This document shows positions 41,318 to 50,370 of a stretch of DNA of 64,000 nucleotides, in pieces. The notes beneath the pieces were generated by a model, which saw nothing but the letters and a program-made list of their open reading frames with translations, was not told where the DNA came from and did not search any database. Source of the DNA: Streptomyces spinosisporus (GTDB taxonomy: Bacteria; Actinomycetota; Actinomycetes; Streptomycetales; Streptomycetaceae); the NCBI RefSeq assembly GCF_022698145.1, contig NZ_JALDAX010000001.1, positions 930,001 through 994,000 on the forward strand. The letters run 5' to 3'. How positions within the stretch are numbered: the stretch's first letter is position 1; every line of letters starts with the position of its first letter. Made by a program: the position numbers and the translations under genes.

Positions 41318-42622
41318 ATGCACTCAGCACGTTCTCCCCGGCGATCGACATCCCGCCGGGCCATGCTGCGCGGCACAGGCCTGGCGCTTGCGGGGGCCGC
41401 CCTCCCGGCCTTCACCCGCCCGTCATCGGCGGCCGGCGTCACCCTCAAGGTACTCGTCAACACCCCCCATCTGCCCATCTACACCACGTACTTGGCGCCG
41501 GCCTGGAACCAGGCCACCGGAGGCGTTCTTGAGGCGTCGGCCGTCGACTACACCCGGTTGACCGACCGGATCATCGACGATGTGCACAGCGGCGCGGCCG
41601 AGTTCGACCTCTTCGATTACTACTACTACGGGCTGGGAGCCATCGCCCACGCCGGCGCCCTGGTCGATCTGACGCACTGGACGGCGAGCCGCACAAGCCT
41701 GCACACCCGAGATTTCCTGCCGTCGACGTACGACGCGTACACCCAGTACCGAGGACGGCGGTACGGCCTGCCCTACGACGGCGACCAGCAGTTGATCTTC
41801 TACAACTCCGAACTGCTCGATGCGTACGGTCTGCAGCCGCCCACGACCTGGGACGCCTACGACGCGGTCGCGAGACGGATCACGCAGAAGGGCGGCGGTG
41901 ACCACTACGGGGCCGTGGTGCAGGGACAGCCCGACCCCATGGTGCTCGGCTGTGCCTTCATCAACCGCCTCAACGGCTATGGCGGAGACCTCGTCGACGG
42001 GCACGGCCGACCGACCCTCACGACACCGGCGGCCGTAGCAGCAGCCCGGCATCTGGTGGACATCGCGCCCTACGCGCTGCCCACTCCCACCGAAACGGGC
42101 TTCGACACCGCCACCAGTGCCTTCCTGGCGGGCCGGGTCGCCCTCATCGAGAACTGGACCGGCATCGCCCGGCGCGCCGACGACCCCAGCCTGTCGAAGA
42201 TCGCCGGCAAATGGGGAGTCACATCGCTTCCGCTGGGCGGCGGCAACCGGAAGCGGCGTACGCCGCTCAACGGCGGATACGGCCTCGGCGTCTCGGCGGC
42301 CTCGCAGCACAGGGCGGCGGCCCTGACCTACCTCGAGTGGGCAACCAGTCGCACGCACATGCTCCTGCAGACCACCCAGCCGAACAGCGCGATCGACCCG
42401 AACCGCAGCAGCGTGCTGCACTCGCCGACGTACGCCGGATCCACACCGGACGCCTACCCCCTCATCAGGGCCGGACTCGACGCCACACCCCTGGTCTGGC
42501 CGAAGGGGCCCGCCGACCCGGACAACCTCCGGCATCTGGTCGAGCAACTCGCCCTGGCCGTGGACGGCAGGCAAAGCCCCCTCACCGCACTGCGCACCGC
42601 TCAGGCCGCCTGGAGATCCTGA
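41318..42622 (+). CDS. Extracellular solute-binding protein (sugar type), orphan
   Basis: A 434-residue exported protein. The N-terminus has a Tat-like signal (TSRRAMLRGTGLALAGAALPAF) with no lipobox cysteine. The mature part follows the class I sugar-binding pattern: VTLKVLVNTPHLPIYTTYLAPAWNQATGG, FDLFDYYYYGLG, YGLPYDGDQQLIFYNSELLDAYGLQPPTTWDAY, and AFLAGRVALIENW. No permease or ATPase gene adjoins it; the next importer genes lie 8 kb away with their own binding protein. It may serve a remote permease. It follows the dienelactone hydrolase gene by 35 bp but belongs by function to the carbohydrate region. AAGGAG before the ATG. Confidence 0.85.
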   Translation: MHSARSPRRSTSRRAMLRGTGLALAGAALPAFTRPSSAAGVTLKVLVNTPHLPIYTTYLAPAWNQATGGVLEASAVDYTRLTDRIIDDVHSGAAEFDLFDYYYYGLGAIAHAGALVDLTHWTASRTSLHTRDFLPSTYDAYTQYRGRRYGLPYDGDQQLIFYNSELLDAYGLQPPTTWDAYDAVARRITQKGGGDHYGAVVQGQPDPMVLGCAFINRLNGYGGDLVDGHGRPTLTTPAAVAAARHLVDIAPYALPTPTETGFDTATSAFLAGRVALIENWTGIARRADDPSLSKIAGKWGVTSLPLGGGNRKRRTPLNGGYGLGVSAASQHRAAALTYLEWATSRTHMLLQTTQPNSAIDPNRSSVLHSPTYAGSTPDAYPLIRAGLDATPLVWPKGPADPDNLRHLVEQLALAVDGRQSPLTALRTAQAAWRS

Positions 42623-42655
42623 CGGCCTGCCCGGCAACTCCCTTGTCGGACGGGC

Positions 42656-43624
42656 TCAGGCGTACGAGCCGAGCCAGCGCAGCTTCGCGGCCTCGTGGTG
42701 GGGGCCGCCGCCCTCGTGGTCGTTGAAGTCGTACACCTCGATGGTCTTGTCCTCGTGCGCCCAGGTGTTGAATGCGGCGAAGACCGTGGACGGCGGGCAC
42801 GTCTGGTCCTCCAGCGCCGTCGAGAAGAGCGCGGGGACCCGGCCACGGGCCGCGAAGTGCACGCCGTCGAAGTAGGACAGCGTGCGCAGCACCTCCGCCG
42901 AGCGGCCACGGTGCGTCTTGAGGTACAGGCCGATCTCGCGGTAGGGGTGACGGTCCGTCATCTTGATGGCCCGGGGAAAGTCGCACAGGAACGGTGTGTC
43001 CGGGGCCACGGCGACCAGGTCGGGGACCAGGGCGCCGACCGCCAGGCTGAGGCCGCCGCCCTGACTGTGGCCCAGTGCGACGGTTCGTGTGGCGTCCGTG
43101 AGGGGATGCGTGCGGGCCGCCTCGACGGCCCGCACGGCATCGGTGATCACCCGGCGGTAGTAGTAGGTCTCGGGCTCCTCGATTCCTCGTGTCATGAACC
43201 CGGGGTATGCCGGTGCCGAGCCGACCGGGTCCGGCGTGGCGCCGCCCCCACCGAACGCACTGCCCTGGCCGCGGGTGTCCATGACGAAGTGGGCCCGGCC
43301 CGTCGACGACCACAGCAGGTGCTCGTGGGCCAGGCCGCGACCGTTGCCGTAACCGACGAACTCCACCACCAGGGGCAGCGGTTCGGTGGCGCCGGCCGGC
43401 AGCCGCAGCCAGCCCCTGACCGGGTGGCCACCGAATCCTCGGAACGTGACGTCGTACACCTGGACCGTCGACAGCCCCGTCACCACCGGCTCGAACCGGA
43501 CGTCCAGTTCGTGTGCACGTGTCTCCTGCAAGGTCTTCTGCCAGAAGGCGTCGAAGTCCTCCGGTTCCGTGGAGTGACCGTGATACGCGCGCAGTTCATC
43601 GAGGGGCAGGTCGAACTGGGGCAC
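42656..43624 (-). CDS. Acetyl esterase, CE7 (acetylxylan esterase/cephalosporin deacetylase) family
   Basis: A 322-residue alpha/beta hydrolase with the CE7 marks: MDTRGQGSAFG (RGQ motif, about 118-120), the nucleophile elbow ALGHSQGGGLSLAVGAL (Ser187) and the late histidine in DFNDHEGGGPHHEA. The N-terminus PQFDLPLDELRAYHGHSTEPEDFDAFWQKTL is typical. CE7 enzymes are cytoplasmic and remove acetyl groups from imported xylo- or other oligosaccharides. There is no signal peptide, as expected. I took the GTG at 43624 with AGGCGG; a TTG two codons earlier lies too close to it. It is the last gene of a minus-strand group. Confidence 0.9.
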   Translation of the reverse strand: MPQFDLPLDELRAYHGHSTEPEDFDAFWQKTLQETRAHELDVRFEPVVTGLSTVQVYDVTFRGFGGHPVRGWLRLPAGATEPLPLVVEFVGYGNGRGLAHEHLLWSSTGRAHFVMDTRGQGSAFGGGGATPDPVGSAPAYPGFMTRGIEEPETYYYRRVITDAVRAVEAARTHPLTDATRTVALGHSQGGGLSLAVGALVPDLVAVAPDTPFLCDFPRAIKMTDRHPYREIGLYLKTHRGRSAEVLRTLSYFDGVHFAARGRVPALFSTALEDQTCPPSTVFAAFNTWAHEDKTIEVYDFNDHEGGGPHHEAAKLRWLGSYA

Positions 43625-43662
43625 TGACAACCGCCTTTGTGTCGAGGAATCCGGTCACCGGG

Positions 43663-44997
43663 TCAGGCGACGGGTGGGATCGGAATGGTCGTGCTGATCG
43701 GGGCCGAGCCGTTGATCATCTTGGTGGCGGCGCCGGCGAGCCGCATGTAGAAGTCGGACGAAAGGTGGGTGCCGTCGGCGTCGAGGGTGAGGAAGTACTG
43801 GTTCGTAGGGATCTGCGAGGCGTCCGTGGCGGCCGGTGCGATCGCGGTGGCCTCGTCGTACTCGTCGAACATGGCGACGAAGGCGTTCTTCGTCCCGCAG
43901 CGGGCGACGGCCACGGCCTGCTGCCACATGAAGTTCCCCGCCTTGCGCGGGATTTCGTTCTTCGGCGCTCCGGTGTGCCAGTTGGACCAGGCGAAGCCCG
44001 GGTAGATGACCGGCTGGTACTCCTGGCCGTTCGCCTTCAACTCCGCCATGTCGTCGTCGAACAGCTGCTGATCGACGGTGGGGTTGCCGACGTTCCAGGG
44101 GGAGACCATGTTCAGGGCGGCGTACACGGGGCCGAACCCGGGCTTGGCGTTGGCGTCGGTGCGCCAGCCGCGGGGCACGCCGCCGATGACGTAACAGCCC
44201 TTGTTCTTGAACCAGTTGATGAGGTCGAGGCTGCCCTGCACGGTCCCCGGCCGGTTGGTGAACCCCAGACCCCACAGATGGACGACCGGCTTGCCGCCTT
44301 CGTGGGCGTACGCGCTGGAGCTGGTCAGCTTCAGCGTGCCGGTGATGGTGTTCGTCCAGTCGTTCTGGACCGTCGCGACGAGGTTGTCGTCGGTGAGGCC
44401 GCTGAGGTCGTACTCGATGTAGAAGCCCCGGCCGTGCTTCTCGGCGGCGTCGCGGGCCTTGGACTGGATGTCGTTGCGCTGCTGGAGGCGGGGCTGGCCG
44501 ATGGCAACGATGTCACTGCCGAAGCGCTGAAGCGCGGCGCCGTCGATGCCGTGCTGCTGCATCCACGCGAAGTGCTGGTCGACGACGGCCGTGGAGTAGG
44601 AGCTGAAGAGTTTGGCGGGCTTGCCGTTGCCCAGGTTGGCATAACCGGTCTGGTACAGGCCTGATGCGGGGTAGACGGAGATGTCCGGGTAGAGCTCGAA
44701 GGTCTGGTTGCCCGGAGCGGGAGTGCCGCTGGCCCAGTGCGTCCACGCGTTGACGGGGGAGCCGTCGCCGGCGGCGGCGAACCAGCCCTGGTATCCGGCG
44801 TACACCTTGCCCTTGACGCCGGGCGCCGCGGCGGCGGGCTTCCGCCGCGCCGCCGACCGGGCTTCCTTGCCCTGCGCGGTCGTCTCAGCACTGGCCGACG
44901 AGATGTTGCTGATACCGACCCATGCCGCCGCTCCTGCGCCTACGGCACCGCCGGCGCCCCGCAGGAACGTCCGTCGGGAATGCTTGCGTCCGGTCAT
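43663..44997 (-). CDS. Exported GH71/99-like glycoside hydrolase
   Basis: A 444-residue secreted protein with a Tat signal (KHSRRTFLRGAGGAVGAGAAAWVG). The catalytic domain begins VYAGYQGWFAAAGDGSPVNAWTHW and includes YSTAVVDQHFAWMQQHGIDGAALQRFG, FYIEYDLSGL, VVHLWGLGF and VAMFDEYDEATAI. The fold is a TIM barrel of the GH71/GH99-like group: alpha-1,3-glucanase, or endo-alpha-mannosidase/mannanase in GH99. GH99 activity on alpha-mannans would suit the two GH38 mannosidases of this locus. The ATG at 44997 was chosen for the Tat signal. Confidence 0.8.
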   Translation of the reverse strand: MTGRKHSRRTFLRGAGGAVGAGAAAWVGISNISSASAETTAQGKEARSAARRKPAAAAPGVKGKVYAGYQGWFAAAGDGSPVNAWTHWASGTPAPGNQTFELYPDISVYPASGLYQTGYANLGNGKPAKLFSSYSTAVVDQHFAWMQQHGIDGAALQRFGSDIVAIGQPRLQQRNDIQSKARDAAEKHGRGFYIEYDLSGLTDDNLVATVQNDWTNTITGTLKLTSSSAYAHEGGKPVVHLWGLGFTNRPGTVQGSLDLINWFKNKGCYVIGGVPRGWRTDANAKPGFGPVYAALNMVSPWNVGNPTVDQQLFDDDMAELKANGQEYQPVIYPGFAWSNWHTGAPKNEIPRKAGNFMWQQAVAVARCGTKNAFVAMFDEYDEATAIAPAATDASQIPTNQYFLTLDADGTHLSSDFYMRLAGAATKMINGSAPISTTIPIPPVA

Positions 44998-45047
44998 GCT
45001 GATTCCTCTGCTCGGTGTGGGGTGAGGGGATGGGATACCGGGAACCG

Positions 45048-45800
45048 TCAGGAGCCGGTCGGAGCTGTCGCGTGCGTGGCGTGGAGCGGGGCGAGTGCGG
45101 CGGGCACGGCGCGGAGTGCGTCGTACCAGACGCCGGCCATCTTGTCGTAGCCCGCTTTGGTGGGGTGAATACCGTCCGCGAGATCTGCCGTCGTCAGTGC
45201 GTTGTACATCTTCACCAGACGGACGTGCGGCCCCTTTTGGGCCACCACTGACGGAATGGCGGCGTTGTATGCCTCGACGCGCGCCTCGAGCGTCGCATTG
45301 GACTGTGGCGGAATGGTCGCCACGAAGAGGAAACTCTGCGGTTTGAGCGCTTGAATGTGGTCGATCAGTCCCGAAAGGCGTGCGGGCGCGTTCGCTATGT
45401 CGTGATTCTGGTTCAGGTCGTTCGTGCCGATGAGCAGCAGGATGGTGCGTGGATCGCTCTGGCCGAGCCAGGTGGCTATGTTCGCGTCGAGCTGGTCTAT
45501 GCGCCAGCCGGGGTGGCCCTCGTGGTCGTGGTCGCCGAGTTCGGCCGGGCCGTTGGTCTGGGAGCCGACGAAGTCGATGGTGTAGCCGCCTGCGGCCAGC
45601 AGTTGCCACAGCCTGACGCGGTATCCGCCCGGATAGGGCGTGTACCCGTCGGTGATCGAGTCGCCGAGCGGCATGATGCGCACGCCGCCGTTGGACTCGC
45701 CCGGGACGGCTGCCACCGCGGGAGTGCGCCCCAGAGCGATTCCTGCGACCGCGAGGGCACCGCTCAGGAGCGCGCCACGTCTGGACAGCTTTGTCTGCAT
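45048..45800 (-). CDS. Exported SGNH/GDSL hydrolase
   Basis: A 250-residue secreted protein with a Tat-like signal (KLSRRGALLSGALAVAGIALG). Block I is IMPLGDSITDGYTPYPGGYR (catalytic Ser), block III TILLLIGTNDLNQNHDI (Asn) and block V ADGIHPTKAGYDKM (Asp and His). SGNH enzymes of this type are carbohydrate or lipid esterases. With a carbohydrate cluster around it, removal of acyl groups from an extracellular glycan is likely. AAGGAGTTCTC precedes the ATG. It lies 50 bp upstream of the GH71/99-like gene, so the two are probably cotranscribed. Confidence 0.88.
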   Translation of the reverse strand: MQTKLSRRGALLSGALAVAGIALGRTPAVAAVPGESNGGVRIMPLGDSITDGYTPYPGGYRVRLWQLLAAGGYTIDFVGSQTNGPAELGDHDHEGHPGWRIDQLDANIATWLGQSDPRTILLLIGTNDLNQNHDIANAPARLSGLIDHIQALKPQSFLFVATIPPQSNATLEARVEAYNAAIPSVVAQKGPHVRLVKMYNALTTADLADGIHPTKAGYDKMAGVWYDALRAVPAALAPLHATHATAPTGS

Positions 45801-45943
45801 GAGAACTCCTTGGGGGGAAACGGAGTTGAGGGACGCGGGTAACGGCGGGGGTGATGGTTCGCAGCACAGGAAATTCAGTGGTCCGGCGTCACGTCAACAC
45901 TTCCGGCCGGCTTCATAGGGGCGAACTCTCCAGTGGAAACGTT

Positions 45944-45990
45944 GTTGCCTTTCAGCCGGCCTCCGTGTTTCGGAGGTGTGAACTGGCAAC
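45944..45990. terminator. Nested hairpin downstream of the heparinase-like gene
   Basis: An inner stem CCTCCG-TGTTT-CGGAGG (45960-45976) sits inside outer arms GTTGCC (45944-45949) and GGCAAC (45985-45990). It lies about 75-120 bp past the stop codon of the heparinase-like gene and could end its transcript, or lie in the leader of the GDSL hydrolase gene. Confidence 0.4.
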
Positions 45991-46053
45991 GTGCTGATTC
46001 CTGGTGCCGCTCCGGGTGTTCGCTGTGCGTGCGTACACGGCCGGGAACGGAGC

Positions 46054-46064
46054 CTAACTACTTT
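46054..46064. promoter_or_regulatory. TACTTTTACA motif upstream of the GDSL operon
   Basis: TACTTTTACA overlaps the stop codon of the heparinase-like gene and lies about 255 bp upstream of the GDSL hydrolase start. The same ten bases occur just upstream of the ROK regulator gene (50357-50370, other strand). AT-rich, it stands out from the GC-rich surroundings and may be a regulator site. Confidence 0.35.
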
Positions 46065-48010
46065 TACAGGGCTTCGAGTGCGCGTGCGGTCAGTGTGTGA
46101 GAGCCCCTGGGCGTGGCATGGCGCGCGGTGAGGACGAGCCGGTGGACCGAGGAGCCCCACACGTGCGTGAAGGCCGGGTCGGTGAGGGGGATCGTCTCCG
46201 CTTCGGCGGAGAAGGCGCCGGGATCCCAGGTGAGCAGCAGACCGCGCCGGTTCCGCGGACGGACGGTGGCGCGACCCTCCGGGTGGATCGTCAGGTCGCC
46301 GGCGATGAGCAGGTGCAGGGCCAACTCGGAGGACGGGGAGCGTAGTTGCCAGGCGTCTTCGATCTCGGCGCGCTCGTCCTCGCCGCGGACGAGACGCACG
46401 GTCCTCATCCATGACTCCAGTTGCGCCTGCGGTGGGTAGGCCGGTGCGAGATCACAGGTGATCTCGTCCGTTTCGGCGGTGGAGTGCGCGGTCACCGAGG
46501 ATGCCCGGAAGCCGGGTCCCGGCCGTTGCCCGAGGCCATTGACGACCGGGACGTTGTGGTACTCGCTGGTCATCGACCAGATGCTGTAGCGCCGGTCGTT
46601 GAACGTCTCCCGCCGGTAGGTCCCCACCCCGGCGTCGATGACCAGGGGACGGGTGTCGACGGCGATGATGAAGGTGCCGACGTCGTTGTGGTTGTGACTC
46701 TCGTCGTTGTGGCCCGCTTTGGCCGCCACGAGCAGTCCCCGCTCGGATGCCGCACGCGTGCGGGCGACGAGAACCTGGGTGTCCGGCAGCCAGCTGCGCG
46801 CGGGCAGCGGGAACGACGCGGGAGACTCCGCGTTCCACTCGGTGTCGAGCAGGGCGTCCAGGGTGCGGCGCAGATCGAAGGGGCCGGCCGTGGTGAGGGG
46901 CCCGTCGCCGGTGTCCTCGCGCAGCGCCCGGGCATGTGCGCTCACCTCGGGCTGCTCGGTGCGGCGGCCGTACCGGTACAGCAGGGCGGGAGCCGTCTCC
47001 CGTGGCCGGGCGGGTCCGTCCGCGAAGTTGACGGCCCATCCGTCGCCGATCCAGGTGGCCACGGGGTAACGGGCCATGGCACGCACGAGGGGGTGGCCGA
47101 AGACGCCCGCGTCGGTTCCCAGCAGCGAGGTCAGCGTCTCCAGGCACTCGAAGAGGCTGGCGCCCGCGCGCCACCAGTAGTGCGGTCCTTCGTCGCAGCC
47201 GCCGTCCCGGGGATGGGCCCGCAGATAGTTCTCCAGCCCTTGCAGGATGCGGCACACCAGGGCCGTACGGTGGTCGTCCGACTCCTCCGTGAGGGCGGTG
47301 GTCAGCAGCAGCTCGGAGTGGATCCACGGGTTCCAGTTGTTGAGCTTGGCCGTCGAGCCGTCGTACCAGCCCCATTCGTCGCGTTCCAGGTAGGGCCGCA
47401 GCACACGCGTGGAGACCTCACGGCGCAGTCGCCGGCGCACGAGCGGATCGAGGCGGTCGAGCTCGTCGCCCGCGATCGCGTCCGTGAGAGCGAGCAGCAC
47501 GGCGATGCCGGACGCACCGAGGTCGAGGGTGGGCCGATCCGGGTCTGCCAGCAGCCCGTGCTCGGGCCCGAGCACCCGGAAGTCGTGGGCCGGCCAGACC
47601 CAGGACGTCTCCTCGCACAGGGCCCATACGCCGTCCATGACCTCGTCGATGAAGGCGCCTTGGCTCGTCTCCGTGCCGGGGGAGACGGCGGCGGCGAGGA
47701 CGGCCCGGGCGAGACGCGCCCGGCGTGCGAAGACCCGGTCCTGGTATCCGGACCGGTCGCCGTCGCGCGCGAACCGGGCGAACAGGGAGGCCGGCAGATC
47801 GGGCCAGGGCCGCCCCAGCGAGGCGGAGGCGGTCTCCAGGATCCGGTCCCGTGCGGCACGGTCGATCGCCTGCCATCGGTCTCGGTCCTTCAGCGATGGC
47901 ACTGGACTCCACTCGCCGATGCGGGGCATCCGGGCGGCGACCAGCGTGGGCGGGAACAGCCGGGTGAGGAGCGGATGGGCGGCGCCCTCGGCTTTCTGCG
48001 GCGAACTCAT
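46064..48010 (-). CDS. Heparinase II/III-like family protein
   Basis: A 648-residue protein. The N-terminal two thirds form an alpha/alpha toroid (ARDRILETASASLGRPWPDLPASLFARF, DGSTAKLNNWNPWIHSELLLTTAL, GGCDEGPHYWWRAGASLFECLETLTSLLG). The C-terminal part is the beta-sandwich of heparinase II/III-type lyases, recognisable by GLLVAAKAGHNDESHNHNDVGTFIIAVDTRPLVIDAGVGTYRRETF. NNWNPW and the HNHND histidines are the expected active-site neighbourhood. The family cleaves uronic-acid-containing polysaccharides by beta-elimination. No signal peptide is visible, so it may act on imported oligosaccharides. ATG 48010 with AGGACAAGC. Confidence 0.85.
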   Translation of the reverse strand: MSSPQKAEGAAHPLLTRLFPPTLVAARMPRIGEWSPVPSLKDRDRWQAIDRAARDRILETASASLGRPWPDLPASLFARFARDGDRSGYQDRVFARRARLARAVLAAAVSPGTETSQGAFIDEVMDGVWALCEETSWVWPAHDFRVLGPEHGLLADPDRPTLDLGASGIAVLLALTDAIAGDELDRLDPLVRRRLRREVSTRVLRPYLERDEWGWYDGSTAKLNNWNPWIHSELLLTTALTEESDDHRTALVCRILQGLENYLRAHPRDGGCDEGPHYWWRAGASLFECLETLTSLLGTDAGVFGHPLVRAMARYPVATWIGDGWAVNFADGPARPRETAPALLYRYGRRTEQPEVSAHARALREDTGDGPLTTAGPFDLRRTLDALLDTEWNAESPASFPLPARSWLPDTQVLVARTRAASERGLLVAAKAGHNDESHNHNDVGTFIIAVDTRPLVIDAGVGTYRRETFNDRRYSIWSMTSEYHNVPVVNGLGQRPGPGFRASSVTAHSTAETDEITCDLAPAYPPQAQLESWMRTVRLVRGEDERAEIEDAWQLRSPSSELALHLLIAGDLTIHPEGRATVRPRNRRGLLLTWDPGAFSAEAETIPLTDPAFTHVWGSSVHRLVLTARHATPRGSHTLTARALEAL

Positions 48011-48109
48011 GCTTGTCCTAACTCGACGAGGTGGGGGCATGTCGACAAAGTGGTGGTGGGGAAGGGGAGTTGACCCTGCGGGGCTTCGATGCGCGAGGCA
48101 CCGGCCCGC

Positions 48110-50338
48110 TCAGGAGGCCGTCCCGCTGTGGGTGCGCAGGCGGGGCGCGAAGGCCATGTGGAACACTCCCGCCGCGGCACCGACCGCCGCGGCGGACGCG
48201 CTCAGGGTCGAGTACGTGACCCGCACCGTGCGGACGCGGCGGGCCATCGGGAAGCGGTTCACGGCCGTCGAGATCTCCGACAGGTACAGTTCGGCGACTT
48301 CGGGCGGGACGGCCGGCCCGCCGACGATCATCAGGTCGATGTCGTAGAGGTCCGTCATGGCGACCGCGCCCCGCGCCACGATCACCGCCACGTCACGGAT
48401 CGCCCGCACCGCCCGCTCGTCGCCGTCCGCCGCCGCGGCACACACCGCCTCGTAGGTGATCTCGCCGTCGGGCGAGCTGAGGCCCGCCTCCACGGCCCGG
48501 GCGACCACGGCGGACATGGGGGCGCACTCCGGCACCATCTCCGGGCCGCCCTCCGGCGTCAGCCGCTGGAGGGCGTACGCGGTGAGTTCCCCGAACTCTC
48601 CCGCGTTGCCCGAAGCGCCGCGGTACACGTCGCCGTTGAGGAAGGCCCCGCTGCCCGCGCCCGCTCCGAGGTAGAGGTACACGAAGTCGGTGCTGCTCTC
48701 ACCGGCTCCGAGCCACTGCTCGCCGATCGTGGCAGCCGTCGCGTCCTTCTCCAGGATGGTGGGGAGTTCCAGCATCCGGTGCAGTTCGGCGCGCAGCGGG
48801 AACTCGCCCCACTTCGACCACAGGGGCGGGTTGAGGAGCACGCCCTCGTGCACGTCCAGCGGGCCGGGCGCCGCCACTCCGACGCCGAGCAGTTTCGTGC
48901 CGAGCGGGCCGGCCGCATCGACGGACTGCCGGGTCGTCTCGGCCATCCACTCCAGGCACGACCGCGGGTCGCTGTCCGGAGTGACGGGAAGGCACCGCCG
49001 GTCCCGTACGTTGCCGCACAGGTCGACCAGGACATGGGTGATCTGCTCCGGGTCGACGTGGATGCCGATCGCGAAGGCGGCGTCGGGACGCAGCTTGAGC
49101 GGCACGCGTGGCTTGCCCTTGCCCGTCCACCGGCGTTCGTCCTCGACCAGGAAGCCCGTGGTGAGCAGGTTGCGGGTGATCCGGGAGACGGCCTGGGGCG
49201 TCAGCCCGGTGCGCTCCGCGATCTCGACCCGGCTCAGGGAGCCCGCGACGCGTACGGACTCGATCACCAGTTTCTCGTTGAACGAGCCGAGTGCCAGCTG
49301 GTCGAACGCGCGATGGACGGTACGGCGACGGGGCACGCCCTCGCCCTGACCCTCGCGCAGCCACCAGAAGGGCGTGCCCGGCGGGGCCTTGGCGAGGCTC
49401 CGCGCGGTGTCGGCCAGCAGGTCGAGGGCGACTCGTGCGCGCTGCGGCTGGTGCTGCAGTTCGAGTTGCGCCATCAGACAGACGGTTGCCGCCCAGCCCA
49501 TGGAGGCGGGTGCGGCGTGATGGGTGGCGTTCGCGGGCAGGTTGGCCGGTCCCCTGGTGTCGCCCCAGGTGATGACGTGGATACGACGGCCCGCCCAGCG
49601 GCCTGCGATGAGGGGGGACACGGCCAGGGCGGGAACCACCGGCAGAGCGCGCACGCTGCCGGAACTCCCCGCCGGCTGTGCGAAGTCGGAGCCCTCGGCC
49701 GTGGTGCGTCGGTCCTCCTCCGTGCCGTCCGGCAGTGCCTGTCGCATGACCGCGGTGAGCGCGGCGTAGCGCATCTGCCGTTCCTCCGCGGTCGCGGCTC
49801 CCATGCGGGGCTGTCCCGACGGCACGGCTTCCGCGAGCACCACGAAGGCCCTGCCGTCCGGCCGCGCTCCCACCGCGAGCAGCTCCGGGCGGTGGCAGGT
49901 CAGCGCGGGACCGACCGGGAGCACCACCGTCGTGTCGCTGCTGCCCGGCCTGATCTGCCAGCGTTGCCACACCCTGCCGAGCGCCGTGTGCGACAGGCCC
50001 AGATGGTCGGCCAGGGCACGGGCCGACCAGGTGCGCTGGGGTGGCGGGGGACCCGCGAGCGTCGCGGCGATGACGTCGGCCTCGTCGATGCGTGCGGGGC
50101 GTCCGCTGCGCGGCCGGTGTTCGAGTCCGGCCAGTCCGTGGGCGGCGTAGCGCTGCCGCCAGGCGGTGACCGTCGGGCGGGAGATCCCGATGGCGCGTGC
50201 GCTCTGGGACACGGACAGTCCGGCCGCCGCGTCCTGCACGATGCGCAGCCGGACCGAGCGGTCCTCCCTGCCTTCCGCCCAGGCCCGCAACTCGGCCAGG
50301 TCCTTGTCCGTCAGTGACCATTCGCTCGGCTTGCGCAT
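48110..50338 (-). CDS. ROK-family regulator with IS630-like HTH N-terminal fusion
   Basis: A 742-residue protein in three parts. Residues 1-115 are an IS630/Tc1-type HTH region (WSLTDKDLAELRAWAEG, SVSQSARAIGISRPTVTAWRQRYAAHGLAGLEHRPRSGRP, TWSARALADHLGLSHTALGRVWQRW). Residues about 115-340 have no recognisable fold. Residues about 345-742 are a ROK repressor: winged HTH (NEKLVIESVRVAGSLSRVEIAERTGLTPQAVSRITRNLL) and sugar-kinase-like domain (GVGVAAPGPLDVHEGVLLNPP, LEKDATAATIGEQW, YLYLGAGAGSGAFLNGDVYRGASGNAGEFGEL). The ROK zinc cysteines are absent and the usual GEIGH histidine is Glu. It is twice the normal ROK length (about 400). ATG 50338 has GAGAGGGG. It probably represses the flanking sugar operons. 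Confidence 0.82.
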   Translation of the reverse strand: MRKPSEWSLTDKDLAELRAWAEGREDRSVRLRIVQDAAAGLSVSQSARAIGISRPTVTAWRQRYAAHGLAGLEHRPRSGRPARIDEADVIAATLAGPPPPQRTWSARALADHLGLSHTALGRVWQRWQIRPGSSDTTVVLPVGPALTCHRPELLAVGARPDGRAFVVLAEAVPSGQPRMGAATAEERQMRYAALTAVMRQALPDGTEEDRRTTAEGSDFAQPAGSSGSVRALPVVPALAVSPLIAGRWAGRRIHVITWGDTRGPANLPANATHHAAPASMGWAATVCLMAQLELQHQPQRARVALDLLADTARSLAKAPPGTPFWWLREGQGEGVPRRRTVHRAFDQLALGSFNEKLVIESVRVAGSLSRVEIAERTGLTPQAVSRITRNLLTTGFLVEDERRWTGKGKPRVPLKLRPDAAFAIGIHVDPEQITHVLVDLCGNVRDRRCLPVTPDSDPRSCLEWMAETTRQSVDAAGPLGTKLLGVGVAAPGPLDVHEGVLLNPPLWSKWGEFPLRAELHRMLELPTILEKDATAATIGEQWLGAGESSTDFVYLYLGAGAGSGAFLNGDVYRGASGNAGEFGELTAYALQRLTPEGGPEMVPECAPMSAVVARAVEAGLSSPDGEITYEAVCAAAADGDERAVRAIRDVAVIVARGAVAMTDLYDIDLMIVGGPAVPPEVAELYLSEISTAVNRFPMARRVRTVRVTYSTLSASAAAVGAAAGVFHMAFAPRLRTHSGTAS

Positions 50339-50356
50339 GACCCCTCTCAGGCTCAT

Positions 50357-50370
50357 TTGTAAAAGTATTT
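50357..50370. promoter_or_regulatory. TACTTTTACA motif upstream of the ROK gene
   Basis: TTGTAAAAGTATTT on the plus strand carries, on the minus strand, the same TACTTTTACA as the site at 46054. It lies about 19 bp before the ROK start codon, in the divergent region to the importer operon, where an autoregulatory operator is expected. It is one of very few AT-rich tracts in the area. Confidence 0.4.

Noticed and set aside
48110..50338. Two separate genes (transposase and ROK) instead of one
   Set aside because: One uninterrupted frame with a good ribosome binding site at 50338 and no convincing internal start before the ROK winged HTH; still worth checking by sequencing.
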